Part shown: positions 1 through 6,858 of the stretch, in pieces
Numbering within the stretch: the stretch's first letter is position 1
Layout: each line of letters opens with the position of its first letter
Source of the DNA: Syntrophaceae bacterium
Lineage (GTDB): Bacteria; Desulfobacterota; SM23-61
NCBI GenBank assembly: GCA_003154025.1
Contig: PMCE01000229.1
Location: 1-13,084, forward strand
DNA: 13,084 nt
Reading direction: 5' to 3'
The notes under the pieces: generated by a model
Databases searched by the model: none
Told to the model about the DNA's origin: nothing
The model's input: only the letters and a program-made list of their open reading frames with translations
Made by a program: the position numbers and the translations under genes

Positions 1-22
1 AGTTATTTCAACATGTTCTGGC

Positions 23-40
23 CCCCGGCTTTCGCCGGGG
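23..40. repeat. REP-like intergenic hairpin
   Basis: A perfect 7-bp inverted repeat (CCCCGGC and GCCGGGG) closes a TTTC loop. It is followed by GTGACGAC and, 15 bases on, a short T run. This arrangement resembles the dispersed 'CCGGCTTTCGCCGG...TGACGA' hairpins common between genes in deltaproteobacteria and other lineages. The T run lies too far away for a textbook terminator, so it is more likely a dispersed repeat. Its copy number cannot be judged from this window. Confidence 0.55.
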
Positions 41-156
41 TGACGACCCAAGAGACTTTTTACGAGACCATCAAGATTGCTTTCTGAAGAATTCCCTTTT
101 TCACCCTGTCACCCCCTTGCATTTAACCCTATTCTTCCATCCTTTAACCAGGAACC

Positions 157-318
157 ATGCCAACGGCTGGGGAAATAGATATTTTCTTTCTGGACGGGAG
201 TTATGTTTGCCTCAAAGATATTCCGCCATTTTCAGAGCCGAATTATTCCTTCACCACGGGACCGATTATCGTCAAGCGGGAATTTATCCTGTCAGGCAAG
301 ACTGCCCGTGGGCTTTAG
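157..318 (+). CDS. Small hypothetical protein, 53 aa
   Basis: An ATG-to-TAG frame encodes a 53-residue protein starting MPTAGEIDIFFLDGSY. The composition looks protein-like: alternating hydrophobic and polar residues, two aromatic-rich stretches and a basic C-terminus (VKREFILSGKTARGL), suggesting a small beta-rich domain. An AGGA lies only three bases before the ATG, which is a poor ribosome-binding spacing, so expression is uncertain. It has no signal peptide or membrane segment, and only a single Cys, so there is no metal-binding motif. I do not recognise the family. A longer frame shifted against it (from 117) reads much less like protein. It is the only plausible gene before the kinase. 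Confidence 0.45.
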   Translation: MPTAGEIDIFFLDGSYVCLKDIPPFSEPNYSFTTGPIIVKREFILSGKTARGL

Positions 319-739
319 ACAATCTTCGGTGAATTCGTTTTTTTTAATTCCCTTTTCGCCCCAAGCATGAGGATGACCGGCCAAGGATTTTATCCTAACA
401 AGGCATAATAAACGGGCAATTTCTATTGAGAATCAATGAAAGGTGAAGGATCGGAAAGGGAATTTGCCGCCAAAATGATATTTTTCCGTTCGCGGGCAAG
501 TTATTTGCAGAAATTTCCTCCGGCAAGATAACCACCCAGATGGGTCTTCACCTCTCTACAAGCTCAAATGAAAGGCGGAACATTCCATCGGATTAAGGAA
601 CCCCTCAGTTGACAAGGAATCGTAATTACTTTAATTTATTCTTCGAAACCGACATGCGGGGAAATTCCGGGTCCAAGTTCGAAGTCCTCCCCCTTCCCCA
701 CCGGCCCCTTGGCGGAAGAGCGGCCAGGAGGTTAATATT
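319..739. other. Gene-free leader upstream of the kinase
   Basis: No convincing ORF lies here. Visible structure includes an eight-T run at about 340-347 inside a GAATT/AATTC inverted repeat, a small palindrome AGGAT-TTT-ATCCT (384-396), and another, ATTGA-GAA-TCAAT (425-437), which could be an operator half-site pair but matches no site I can name with confidence. A vegetative-type promoter candidate (609-637) and a C-rich leader (about 680-715) precede the kinase ribosome-binding site. Confidence 0.5.
609..637 (+). promoter_or_regulatory. Possible sigma-70 promoter for the kinase gene
   Basis: A perfect TTGACA (609-614) is followed 17 bases later by TAATTT (632-637), a 3-of-6 match to the -10 consensus within a strongly AT-rich stretch. 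It would give a leader of about 95 bases before the ATG at 740. The -35 and spacing are good and the -10 is weak. The call rests on pattern only. Confidence 0.4.
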
Positions 740-3529
740 ATGCTGAAACCTAAGACAGGCCCCGAAAAAACTGGGATAACGCGTCGCCCGAGGGCCCCCC
801 ATAAGGACCCCGAGCGCTGCAGGACCGAGGGCGTGCTTCCAGGAAACTCAGTTTCTTCGCCCCAGGAGGAACGGGCCTTCCGGCAGGCTGTCGAGGATTC
901 GGTCATCTTGGGAATCGCCGCCTTCGATGCCGAAGGCCGGCAGACCTATGCCAACCCGGCTTTCTGCAAAATGGTGGGCTGGAGTCCAGAGGACTTGTTG
1001 GAAAAGGAACCCCCTTTCTCCTATTGGCTGCCGGAGGAGAGAGAAACCAATCACCGGGCCTTCCGGAACATCCTCGGCGGAGACAAGCCCAAAGGGAGCC
1101 TGGAAATGCCCTTTCAGCGTCGTGGCGGAGACCGCTTCGATGCTCTGATTCTCTATTCGGCGCTGAACGATGAGGAAGGCAAACGGAAGGGTTGGGTGAT
1201 GTCCGTCGGCGACCTTACCCAGCAGAAGCGGGCGGATGAATTGGAGTTCAGGGTTAGAGAACAGACCCGGGACCTCACCGACCGGCTGAAGGAGATGAAC
1301 TGCCTCGGCACGGTGTCAGGCCTGTTAAATCAGGAGGAGACCTCCCTGGATGAGGGACTCCGGCAAGCGGTAAAGGCCATTCCTCCTTGTTGGCGGTTTC
1401 CTGAAATCGCCTGCGCCCGGATCATCGTGGAAGGCCGGGAAATAAAAACGGAGAACTTTCGAGAGACTCCCTGGACTCAGACCAGCGCCATCGTTTCTCA
1501 GGGAAAGCGGGTGGGAATTCTGGAGGTGGGGTATCTGGAAGAGAGACCGGGTCGGGACGAAGGCCCTTTCTTGAACGAGGAGAGGACCCTCCTGGATACC
1601 CTGGCAGGCCAGATCGGCGAGTATGTGGAACGGCAGCGGGCCGAAGAGGCGCTCCGGAGATCGGTTTTGTACAACCGGACCCTCATCGAAGCCAGTCTCG
1701 ACCCTCTGGTGACCATCAGCCCGGAAGGAAAGATCACCGATGTGAACCGGGCCGCGGAATTCGCCACCGGGGTTCCCCGGGGAAAATTGATCGGGAGTGA
1801 TTTTTCGGATTATTTCACCAACCCCGTCGAAGCACGGGAGGGCTATGAACAGGCCTTCCGGAGGGGGTCGGTCCGGGATTATCCTCTGGCTATCCGGAAC
1901 GTCTCGGGAAGGGTGACCGAAGTATTGTACAACGCCACGGTCTACCGGGACGAAGCCGGCGAAGTGCGGGGAGTATTCGCAACGGCCCGGGACATCACCC
2001 AGCGGAAAGCCATGGAGGAGGAGCTTCTACGCCTGGCGGCGGCCGTGGAAAAGATCTCCGAAGGGCTGTTGATCACCGACCGAAGCGGGAAAATTCTCTA
2101 CCTGAACGAGGCCTTTGAAAACCATCATGGCCTAAACCGGAAAGAGGCAATGGGGAGCTCTTACCTTGACCTCATGCGCTCCGGAATGGACAACGAGACG
2201 AAGGACGCCCTCACCCCTGAGTATATACACGGAAGCAAGGGATGGAAGGGCCGTCTGAAGAAGACGTCGAAAGAGGGGTGGAGCGGGGAACTGGAGATAA
2301 CCATCACTCCGGTCTTCGATCCCTCCGGAGAAGTAGCCAACTATGTGGCCGTGGAGCGTGATTTGACCCAGGAGCTGAAGCTTCAGGAACACCTCCGCAG
2401 GCGGCAGAAGATGGAGGCCCTCGGCACCCTGGCCGGAGGCATTGCCCATGATTTCAACAACATCCTGATGCCTATCCTGATCAACACCGAGATGGCCCTG
2501 CTCGACGTGAAACAGGGAGTCCTTCCTTCCCCGAATTATCTGCAGCTCGTGCGGGACGCTGCCAATCGCGGCCAGGAACTGGTCAAGCAGATCATCACCT
2601 ACAGCCGCCAGAAAGAACAACCCCGCAATCCCGTGGAAATCCTTCCCATCGTGAAAGAGGCCTTGAAATTCCTCCGGGCCACCATCCCCGCGAACATCGA
2701 AATCCGGCCGGCCATCAGTATGGAATCGGGAATGATCTCCGCGGACCCGACCCAGATCCATCAGGTTCTGATGAATCTCTGCAGCAACGCCGCTTATGCC
2801 ATGAGGGAAGAAGGCGGAATCTTGGAGGTCTCCCTGGCCAAAGTGGAGGTAGCCCCGGAAATGGCCGGGAAGCATGATGACTTGAAGCCCGGCCCGTACC
2901 TTCGGTTGACCGTCAGGGATACCGGCCAGGGGATGGACCGGGCGGTCCGGGAGCGGGCCTTCGATCCTTTCTTCACGACTAAAAAACCGAGCGAGGGCAC
3001 CGGGATGGGGCTGGCGGTAGTTCATGGAATCGTAAAGAATCATGAAGGGGCCGTCACCCTGGAAAGTGAGGTCGGGAAAGGGACCACGGTTCATGTGTTC
3101 CTTCCCTGGGTCCAGGCAGCTCAAAAAAGCGAGTTCATTGCCCCGGGAGAAATTACCCGAGGCAACGAAAGAATCCTGCTCGTGGATGACGAGGAGATTC
3201 AGGTCCGGAGCCTGCAGCACATGCTGGAACGCTTCGGGTATCGAATCACCGGGAAAACGGACCCCCGGCAAGCCCTGGAAGCGTTTCGGACCCAGCCGGA
3301 CGCCTTCGACCTGGTCATCACCGATCAGACCATGCCCGAGCTGACCGGTGCTGTGCTGGCCTGGGAGCTTCTGCGCCTCCGGCCCGACCTTCCCATCATC
3401 CTCGCCACCGGATTCAGTGATGCCATCGACGAGGAAGGAGCCCGCGCCCTGGGAGTGCGCGATTTCGCCATGAAACCCCTGAACGTGCGGGATTTGGCCG
3501 AACGGATCAGGAAAGTACTGAAAAAATAG
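740..3529 (+). CDS. Hybrid sensor histidine kinase (PAS-GAF-like-PAS-PAS-HisKA-HATPase-REC), 929 aa
   Basis: A soluble hybrid histidine kinase. Domains in order: PAS (about 45-165), a coiled linker and GAF-like segment (about 170-305), PAS (about 308-425), PAS (about 430-548), dimerisation/phosphoacceptor domain with GGIAHDFNNIL (His570), HATPase_c, and a C-terminal receiver (about 810-929). ATPase landmarks are the N box (Asn679/Asn683), DTGQGM at 727-732, the F box FDPFFTTK and the G2 box GTGMGLAV. The receiver has acidic residues Asp816/Asp817, phosphoacceptor Asp862 (VITDQTMP) and Lys912, so it should be functional. No membrane segment or signal peptide is visible, implying cytoplasmic sensing. 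AGGAGG at 726-731, eight bases before the ATG, supports this start. With its own receiver and a sigma-54 activator downstream, it probably starts a phosphorelay to that regulator. The ligand of the PAS domains cannot be told. Confidence 0.93.
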   Translation: MLKPKTGPEKTGITRRPRAPHKDPERCRTEGVLPGNSVSSPQEERAFRQAVEDSVILGIAAFDAEGRQTYANPAFCKMVGWSPEDLLEKEPPFSYWLPEERETNHRAFRNILGGDKPKGSLEMPFQRRGGDRFDALILYSALNDEEGKRKGWVMSVGDLTQQKRADELEFRVREQTRDLTDRLKEMNCLGTVSGLLNQEETSLDEGLRQAVKAIPPCWRFPEIACARIIVEGREIKTENFRETPWTQTSAIVSQGKRVGILEVGYLEERPGRDEGPFLNEERTLLDTLAGQIGEYVERQRAEEALRRSVLYNRTLIEASLDPLVTISPEGKITDVNRAAEFATGVPRGKLIGSDFSDYFTNPVEAREGYEQAFRRGSVRDYPLAIRNVSGRVTEVLYNATVYRDEAGEVRGVFATARDITQRKAMEEELLRLAAAVEKISEGLLITDRSGKILYLNEAFENHHGLNRKEAMGSSYLDLMRSGMDNETKDALTPEYIHGSKGWKGRLKKTSKEGWSGELEITITPVFDPSGEVANYVAVERDLTQELKLQEHLRRRQKMEALGTLAGGIAHDFNNILMPILINTEMALLDVKQGVLPSPNYLQLVRDAANRGQELVKQIITYSRQKEQPRNPVEILPIVKEALKFLRATIPANIEIRPAISMESGMISADPTQIHQVLMNLCSNAAYAMREEGGILEVSLAKVEVAPEMAGKHDDLKPGPYLRLTVRDTGQGMDRAVRERAFDPFFTTKKPSEGTGMGLAVVHGIVKNHEGAVTLESEVGKGTTVHVFLPWVQAAQKSEFIAPGEITRGNERILLVDDEEIQVRSLQHMLERFGYRITGKTDPRQALEAFRTQPDAFDLVITDQTMPELTGAVLAWELLRLRPDLPIILATGFSDAIDEEGARALGVRDFAMKPLNVRDLAERIRKVLKK

Positions 3530-3563
3530 TTTCGGGTTTCGAGTTTCAGGTTTTAGGTTAGAG
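3529..3563. repeat. Upstream heptad array of the four-helix-bundle cassette
   Basis: Five consecutive 7-bp units, all in register and degrading from left to right. The first two are GTTTCGG and GTTTCGA; the last three drift to GTTTCAG, GTTTTAG and GTTAGAG. The array starts on the last base of the kinase stop codon and ends at the ribosome-binding site of the next gene. The opposite-orientation version appears after that gene (3991-4018). Confidence 0.8.
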
Positions 3564-3575
3564 TGGAGGATGAAA

Positions 3576-3968
3576 ATGACCACCTTCAACAGCTTTGAAG
3601 AGATTGAAGTATGGCAAAAGGCAAGAGAGCTTACCCGGCAAATTTACGAGCTATCAATCAAAAGTCTGCTTGCAAAAGATTTTGGCCTTCGCGACCAGAT
3701 AAGGAGGGCCCGTATCTCAGTCATGTCCAACATTGCCGAGGGGTTTGAGCGAAGCGGGACCGGAGAATTCCTTCAGTTCCTGGCTGTAGCCAAAGGGTCC
3801 ATTGGTGAAGTCAGAACCCATCTTTACATCGCCCTCGACCAGGGATATCTTGATAAGGCAACCTTTGATCAACTTTCAAACCAGACCAGAGAAATCAGCC
3901 GAATGATCGGAGGCTTGATGAATTACCTTAAGAGGACCAAATTAAAGGGAACCAAATATAAAGCCTGA
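3576..3968 (+). CDS. Four-helix-bundle protein (S23 / 23S rRNA intervening-sequence-protein family), 130 aa
   Basis: A small, highly helical protein of the S23/IVP-like four-helix-bundle family, recognised by the N-terminal FEEIEVWQKARELTRQIY, central LRDQIRRARISVMSNIAEGFERSG and C-terminal helices with a typical MIGGLMNYLKR ending. Family members were first found in 23S rRNA intervening sequences and are structurally related to the Avd accessory protein of diversity-generating retroelements. Their biochemical role is largely unknown. Of two nearby ATGs, 3576 is preferred because GGAGG (3565-3569) would abut the ATG at 3570 but stands six bases before 3576. The gene interrupts a kinase/regulator operon and is bracketed by oppositely oriented heptad arrays, suggesting a small inserted cassette. 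It is more AT-rich than its neighbours. No reverse transcriptase, variable repeat or rRNA is visible nearby. Confidence 0.9.
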   Translation: MTTFNSFEEIEVWQKARELTRQIYELSIKSLLAKDFGLRDQIRRARISVMSNIAEGFERSGTGEFLQFLAVAKGSIGEVRTHLYIALDQGYLDKATFDQLSNQTREISRMIGGLMNYLKRTKLKGTKYKA

Positions 3969-3990
3969 AACTTGAATTTATGCCTCTGCC

Positions 3991-4018
3991 CCGAAACCCG
4001 AAACTCGGAACCCGAAAC
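3991..4018. repeat. Downstream heptad array, inverted relative to the upstream one
   Basis: Four consecutive 7-bp units: CCGAAAC three times and one TCGGAAC variant in third place. CCGAAAC is the exact reverse complement of GTTTCGG, the lead unit of the array at 3529-3563. The two arrays therefore form inverted flanks around the four-helix-bundle gene and could pair in the transcript. The array ends a few bases before the ribosome-binding site (AAAGG, 4023-4027) of the response regulator. Confidence 0.8.
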
Positions 4019-4034
4019 TGTCAAAGGTAATTCT

Positions 4035-5447
4035 ATGGCCAATATTCTGATCATCGACGATGATCCTTTGATCGGCGACACCATTTCTCACCTGGTGAAA
4101 CGCATGGGGCATCAGCCTGCTTATGCTTCCACCCTTCAGGCGGGTCTGGCCTCCGTCTGCTCCCATCCGTTCGATATGGTCTTCCTGGACGTGAGGCTGC
4201 CCGATGGGAACGGCCTGGAGGAACTGCCCCGAGTTCAGGCGGCCCCCTCCCTGCCCGAAGTCATCATCATGACCGGCTTCGGGGACCCCGACGGGGCCGA
4301 GCTGGCGATCCGTCACGGGGCCTGGGACTACCTCCAGAAACCCGCCAACCTGGACGCCCTGACCCTCACCCTGTCCCGCGCCCTCCAATACCGGGAGGAA
4401 AAAAGGGCCCAGAAAGATCTGACCGCCCTGAAACGGGAAGGAATCATCGGCAACAGCTCCAAGATTCGAGCCTGCCTCGACCTGGTATCCCAGGTGGCCA
4501 ACAGCGAAGCCAACGTCCTGATTACCGGAGAAACGGGCACGGGCAAGGAGCTTATCGCCCTGGCGATCCACAAAAACAGCCGGCGGGGCGGAAAAAATTT
4601 TGTGGTGGTGGATTGCGCGGCCCTCCCGGATAATCTGGTGGAAAGCATTCTCTTCGGCCATGAAAAGGGAGCCTTTACGGGCGCTGACCGGGCCCGGGAC
4701 GGGTTGGTCCTACAGGCGGACGGGGGAACCCTTTTCCTGGATGAAGTGGGAGAGCTTCCTCTAGCCCTGCAAAGGAGTTTCCTGCGGGTCCTGCAGGAGA
4801 GGCAATTTCGACCGGTCGGAGGAAAAGCCGAGGTCAAGAGCGACTTCCGGCTCCTCGCGGCCTCCAACCGGGATCTGGACGAAATGGTCCGGCAAAATCA
4901 GTTCCGCGAGGACCTCCTATTCCGCCTCCGTTCCTTCTCCATCGATTTGCCTCCCCTTCGGGAAAGGAAAGAAGACATTCCGGAGCTGCTGGTTTTTTAC
5001 GCCCAAGAGCTGTGCGAGCGCTTCGGCATCGAACCGAAAGAATTTTCCCCTGAATTTCTGGACTTCTTGGCCAACTACCCCTGGCCGGGGAATATCCGGG
5101 AGCTGATCAATGCCCTGGAGAGGACGCTGATCTCCGCAAGATACGAGCGGATTCTCTTCCCCAAGCACCTCCCCACCCACATCCGGGTTCACCTGGTCCG
5201 GTCTTCCCTGGGGGAAAAAGGGCCGGAGGAAACTCCAAAGGCGACGCCATCTGCTCAGGTCTTACCCCCCATCCAGGAGGTGAGGGAGAGAGCCCTGGAG
5301 GAGACGGAGAGAAAATATATGCGTGAACTCTTATCCTTTACCAAGGGCAACATCCCCGAGGCCTGCCGGATCTCCGGTCTTTCTCGCTCCCGTCTTTACT
5401 TGCTGTTGAAAAAATACAGCCTCTCCAAGTCTTTCCCCCTGAACTGA
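4035..5447 (+). CDS. Sigma-54-dependent response regulator (NtrC family), 470 aa
   Basis: A bacterial enhancer-binding protein with all three expected modules. The receiver (1-120) has acidic residues Asp8-Asp10, phosphoacceptor Asp52 (LDVRLPDG) and Lys102. The AAA+ domain (about 137-365) carries Walker A GETGTGKE (165-172), the sigma-54-contacting loop GAFTGA (212-217) and Walker B with Asp236/Glu237. The C-terminal Fis-type helix-turn-helix is at about 420-460. An intact GAFTGA loop means it should open sigma-54 promoter complexes. The frame is open further upstream to 3972, but those residues are translated repeat sequence, so the ATG at 4035 with AAAGG seven bases upstream is the sensible start. 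It is most likely the partner of the hybrid kinase, now separated from it by the four-helix-bundle cassette. An inverted repeat and a sigma-54-like element lie 100-160 bases downstream. Confidence 0.94.
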   Translation: MANILIIDDDPLIGDTISHLVKRMGHQPAYASTLQAGLASVCSHPFDMVFLDVRLPDGNGLEELPRVQAAPSLPEVIIMTGFGDPDGAELAIRHGAWDYLQKPANLDALTLTLSRALQYREEKRAQKDLTALKREGIIGNSSKIRACLDLVSQVANSEANVLITGETGTGKELIALAIHKNSRRGGKNFVVVDCAALPDNLVESILFGHEKGAFTGADRARDGLVLQADGGTLFLDEVGELPLALQRSFLRVLQERQFRPVGGKAEVKSDFRLLAASNRDLDEMVRQNQFREDLLFRLRSFSIDLPPLRERKEDIPELLVFYAQELCERFGIEPKEFSPEFLDFLANYPWPGNIRELINALERTLISARYERILFPKHLPTHIRVHLVRSSLGEKGPEETPKATPSAQVLPPIQEVRERALEETERKYMRELLSFTKGNIPEACRISGLSRSRLYLLLKKYSLSKSFPLN

Positions 5448-5481
5448 GTTCCACCGGACCGAATCCTTCCCGGTTGACCAG

Positions 5482-5504
5482 AATCCTGTCCGGCAGGATT
5501 TTTT
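5482..5504 (+). terminator. Rho-independent terminator after the response regulator
   Basis: A perfect 7-bp stem (AATCCTG/CAGGATT) with a five-base loop TCCGG runs directly into a six-T run. It lies about 35 bases after the regulator stop codon and marks the end of the kinase/regulator unit. Confidence 0.8.
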
Positions 5505-5545
5505 CCGTGGCTTCAGGACGGATTTCCCTTCACCTAGCCCAATCT

Positions 5546-5565
5546 ATTCCATGACCCGATGGAAT
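5546..5565. promoter_or_regulatory. Inverted repeat, candidate activator-binding site
   Basis: Perfect 7-bp arms ATTCCAT and ATGGAAT are separated by GACCCG. The centre lies about 60 bases upstream of the expected start of the adjacent sigma-54-like promoter and just after the terminator of the activator gene. That makes it a good candidate for a dimer-binding enhancer of the Fis-type regulator, though closer to the promoter than many enhancers. Assignment to this regulator is inference. Confidence 0.5.
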
Positions 5566-5590
5566 TATTGAGGAAAATTTTTTTGTAGAT

Positions 5591-5606
5591 TGGCATACTT
5601 CTTGAT
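5591..5606 (+). promoter_or_regulatory. Candidate sigma-54 (-24/-12) promoter
   Basis: TGGCAT, then five bases, then TTGAT matches the sigma-54 consensus TGGCAC-N5-TTGCW in spacing and in the GG of the -24 element. The -12 element reads TTGA instead of TTGC, a real weakness. Its position, after a sigma-54 activator gene, its terminator and a palindrome, and upstream of a long co-directional gene run, strengthens the call. It would give a leader of about 120 bases to the gene at 5736. Confidence 0.55.
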
Positions 5607-5735
5607 CATTTACTGGAGAAACGAAAGGGGATTCTCTGTATTTCCGGTGGGGAAAGGGGCTCTCCCGGAGCAAGACAGAGGATGTATTTTTCAACTTTCC
5701 ATGCCTCCCCCAAACGTTTTACCCAGGAGGTCGCC

Positions 5736-5927
5736 ATGAAGTGCCGTCGTTGTCAAGGATGGATGGTCAATGAAAAATATTACGGAGCCGGGTTCCCCTT
5801 CTGGGGATGGCGGTGTGTTTCCTGCGGCGAGATTCTCGACCCGGTCATCTGGGAAAACCGGAACCATCTCCGCAAACTCGCGCCTTCTGAAAGTCAGGGA
5901 ATCCCGGGAGAAAGGAGAGGAAGATGA
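5736..5927 (+). CDS. Zinc-ribbon microprotein, 63 aa
   Basis: A very small protein with two CxxC knuckles (Cys3/Cys6 and Cys27/Cys30) spaced as in a zinc ribbon, an aromatic-rich middle (YYGAGFPFWGWRC) and a charged tail. It very probably binds one Zn ion. Whether it acts on nucleic acid, protein or a signalling partner is not visible. AGGAGG at 5726-5731 fixes the ATG at 5736; an in-frame ATG at 5682 lacks proper spacing to a ribosome-binding site and only adds an odd N-terminus. As first gene after the sigma-54-like promoter it would be the leading member of the regulated run. Its stop codon overlaps the next start (ATGA), indicating coupled translation. Confidence 0.82.
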   Translation: MKCRRCQGWMVNEKYYGAGFPFWGWRCVSCGEILDPVIWENRNHLRKLAPSESQGIPGERRGR

Positions 5928-6163
5928 CCAACCCGCAAATAGGAGAAATCTTGAAATACCTGCGAACCGGGGGTCTCTTTGAAGTCAAAAAGGTCACCAA
6001 AGACTTCGTGATCCTCAACTCCCGAGACGGGTCGAGCCAGATCATGACGGGAACGGGAAGTTTTGATTTTCTTTTTGAAAAGATTCCTCCGGCGGAATCC
6101 CCCCGGAAAGACCTGAACCAGGGGTTCAGGTATCCCTTTCTTGCGAGTGGTCTGGCACGTTGA
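5924..6163 (+). CDS. Small hypothetical protein, 79 aa
   Basis: The gene starts within the stop region of the zinc-ribbon gene (ATGA overlap), preceded by a purine-rich GAAAGGAGAGG. The first 55 residues read as a compact beta-rich domain (FEVKKVTKDFVILNSRDGSS, then QIMTGTGSFDFLFEKI), which may be a small barrel or SH3-like fold. The tail is basic and less ordered. There are no cysteines or membrane segments. I do not recognise the family. Coupling to the zinc-ribbon gene suggests the two products work together. A heptad-repeat palindrome begins two bases after its stop codon. Confidence 0.7.
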   Translation: MTNPQIGEILKYLRTGGLFEVKKVTKDFVILNSRDGSSQIMTGTGSFDFLFEKIPPAESPRKDLNQGFRYPFLASGLAR

Positions 6164-6164
6164 A

Positions 6165-6246
6165 GGAACTCGTTCCCAGTTCTCGTCGCCGGTTGCCGGG
6201 GAAAGAGGAACGGGCGACGAGGAACAAGCGGCGAGTACCGAGCTCC
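6165..6246. repeat. Heptad-phased palindrome without a gene inside
   Basis: This 82-bp block can be read as 7-bp units throughout. Five units run rightward (GGAACTC and GTTCCCA first), a five-base GGAAA centre follows, then six units of the complementary type (GAGGAAC, GGGCGAC, GAGGAAC and variants). The inner parts form an inverted repeat (6179-6194 against 6209-6225) of about 16 bp with one bulge and one mismatch. Unit length and inverted layout match the arrays around the four-helix-bundle gene, but the unit sequence differs and no ORF sits between the arms. It starts right after a stop codon, as the first array does. Confidence 0.6.
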
Positions 6247-6272
6247 GACCGGCAGGTCAAAGAAGCAGGCTT

Positions 6273-6755
6273 ATGTTCGCGACTCTCTTCCCGGGGATTC
6301 AGCACCTCCAAAATATCCATCCCCTCTTGGTCCATTTCCCGATCGCCTTTCTGGTCGGGGCGATGCTCTTATATGGGCTGGCTGGGATTTCCCCCCGATT
6401 GAACTTGGGCGATACCGCCTTTTTCCTGCTGATCCTCGGGACTCTCTCCGCCACTGTGACCGTTGGGTCCGGTCTTTATGCCGAAGAGGGAGTCAGGGTC
6501 TCCCCTTCCGTCCGGGACCATCTCCTGGAGGTCCATGAAAAATTCATGATCGCCACTTCAGCCTTGGGTGTCGTTTTATCCGCCTGGGCGGTCGCGGCGA
6601 GGCCTTTCCCCCGGCGGGGCAGGCCGGTATTTCTCCTCCTTTTACTGGGCCTCCTGATCCTTATGGCTCTGGGCGTGGATTACGGTGCCCGAATGGTTTA
6701 TGACTACAATGCCGGGGGAAGCGCTTGTTCGCAGCCCATCGAATTTACCCGGTAA
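6273..6755 (+). CDS. DUF2231-type four-helix membrane protein, 160 aa
   Basis: An integral membrane protein with four predicted spans at about 18-38, 48-70, 92-110 and 118-136. The IHPLLVHFPIAFLVG opening and YGARMVYDYNAG near the end are hallmarks of DUF2231 membrane proteins, which are often found beside haem or redox proteins. Histidines at 16 and 21 in the first span and at 83 and 88 before the third could bind haem, but this is not shown. The frame is open upstream to 6141, but those residues are translated heptad repeat, so the ATG at 6273 is chosen although its ribosome-binding site (AAGAAGCAGG) is weak. The likely role is membrane redox or envelope-stress support. Confidence 0.75.
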   Translation: MFATLFPGIQHLQNIHPLLVHFPIAFLVGAMLLYGLAGISPRLNLGDTAFFLLILGTLSATVTVGSGLYAEEGVRVSPSVRDHLLEVHEKFMIATSALGVVLSAWAVAARPFPRRGRPVFLLLLLGLLILMALGVDYGARMVYDYNAGGSACSQPIEFTR

Positions 6756-6757
6756 AC

Positions 6758-6820
6758 GGTTTCCCCCTCCGAATTCATCGGCTGGAACGACGAGCTTCCG
6801 CGGGAAGATACGCGGAAACC
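6758..6820 (+). promoter_or_regulatory. Leader with two competing stems before the selenoprotein gene
   Basis: TTCCGCG (6796-6802) pairs perfectly with CGCGGAA (6811-6817). Alternatively GGTTTCC (6758-6764) pairs perfectly with GGAAACC (6814-6820). The two pairings share bases and exclude each other. They lie between the DUF2231 stop codon and the thioredoxin ribosome-binding site. A control role is only a possibility; seven-base stems can arise by chance. Confidence 0.3.
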
Positions 6821-6858
6821 TCCCATTGCCCAAAATAATACCATTAAGGAGAAAAGCT

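Noticed and set aside
117..332. 71-codon + frame in the left intergenic region
   Set aside because: Composition is not protein-like and there is no ribosome-binding site; the overlapping 53-codon frame at 157-318 reads far better.
3529..3563. A CRISPR array
   Set aside because: Units are 7 bp, directly adjacent, with no spacers and no cas genes nearby.
2132..3589. Long antisense open frame (485 codons) under the kinase
   Set aside because: Its translation is low-complexity G/H/F/L-rich and matches no domain, while the + strand has an unmistakable kinase. It is a by-product of GC-rich codon use.
3529..4018. A diversity-generating retroelement
   Set aside because: The four-helix-bundle protein is related to the Avd fold, but there is no reverse transcriptase or template/variable repeat pair in the window.
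3972..4034. Longer N-terminus for the response regulator
   Set aside because: These 21 codons translate the heptad repeat array; the receiver starts normally at the ATG at 4035 with its own ribosome-binding site.
6151..6165. TGGCACG as a second sigma-54 -24 element
   Set aside because: No TTGC-like -12 element at the required spacing, and it lies inside the end of a coding region.
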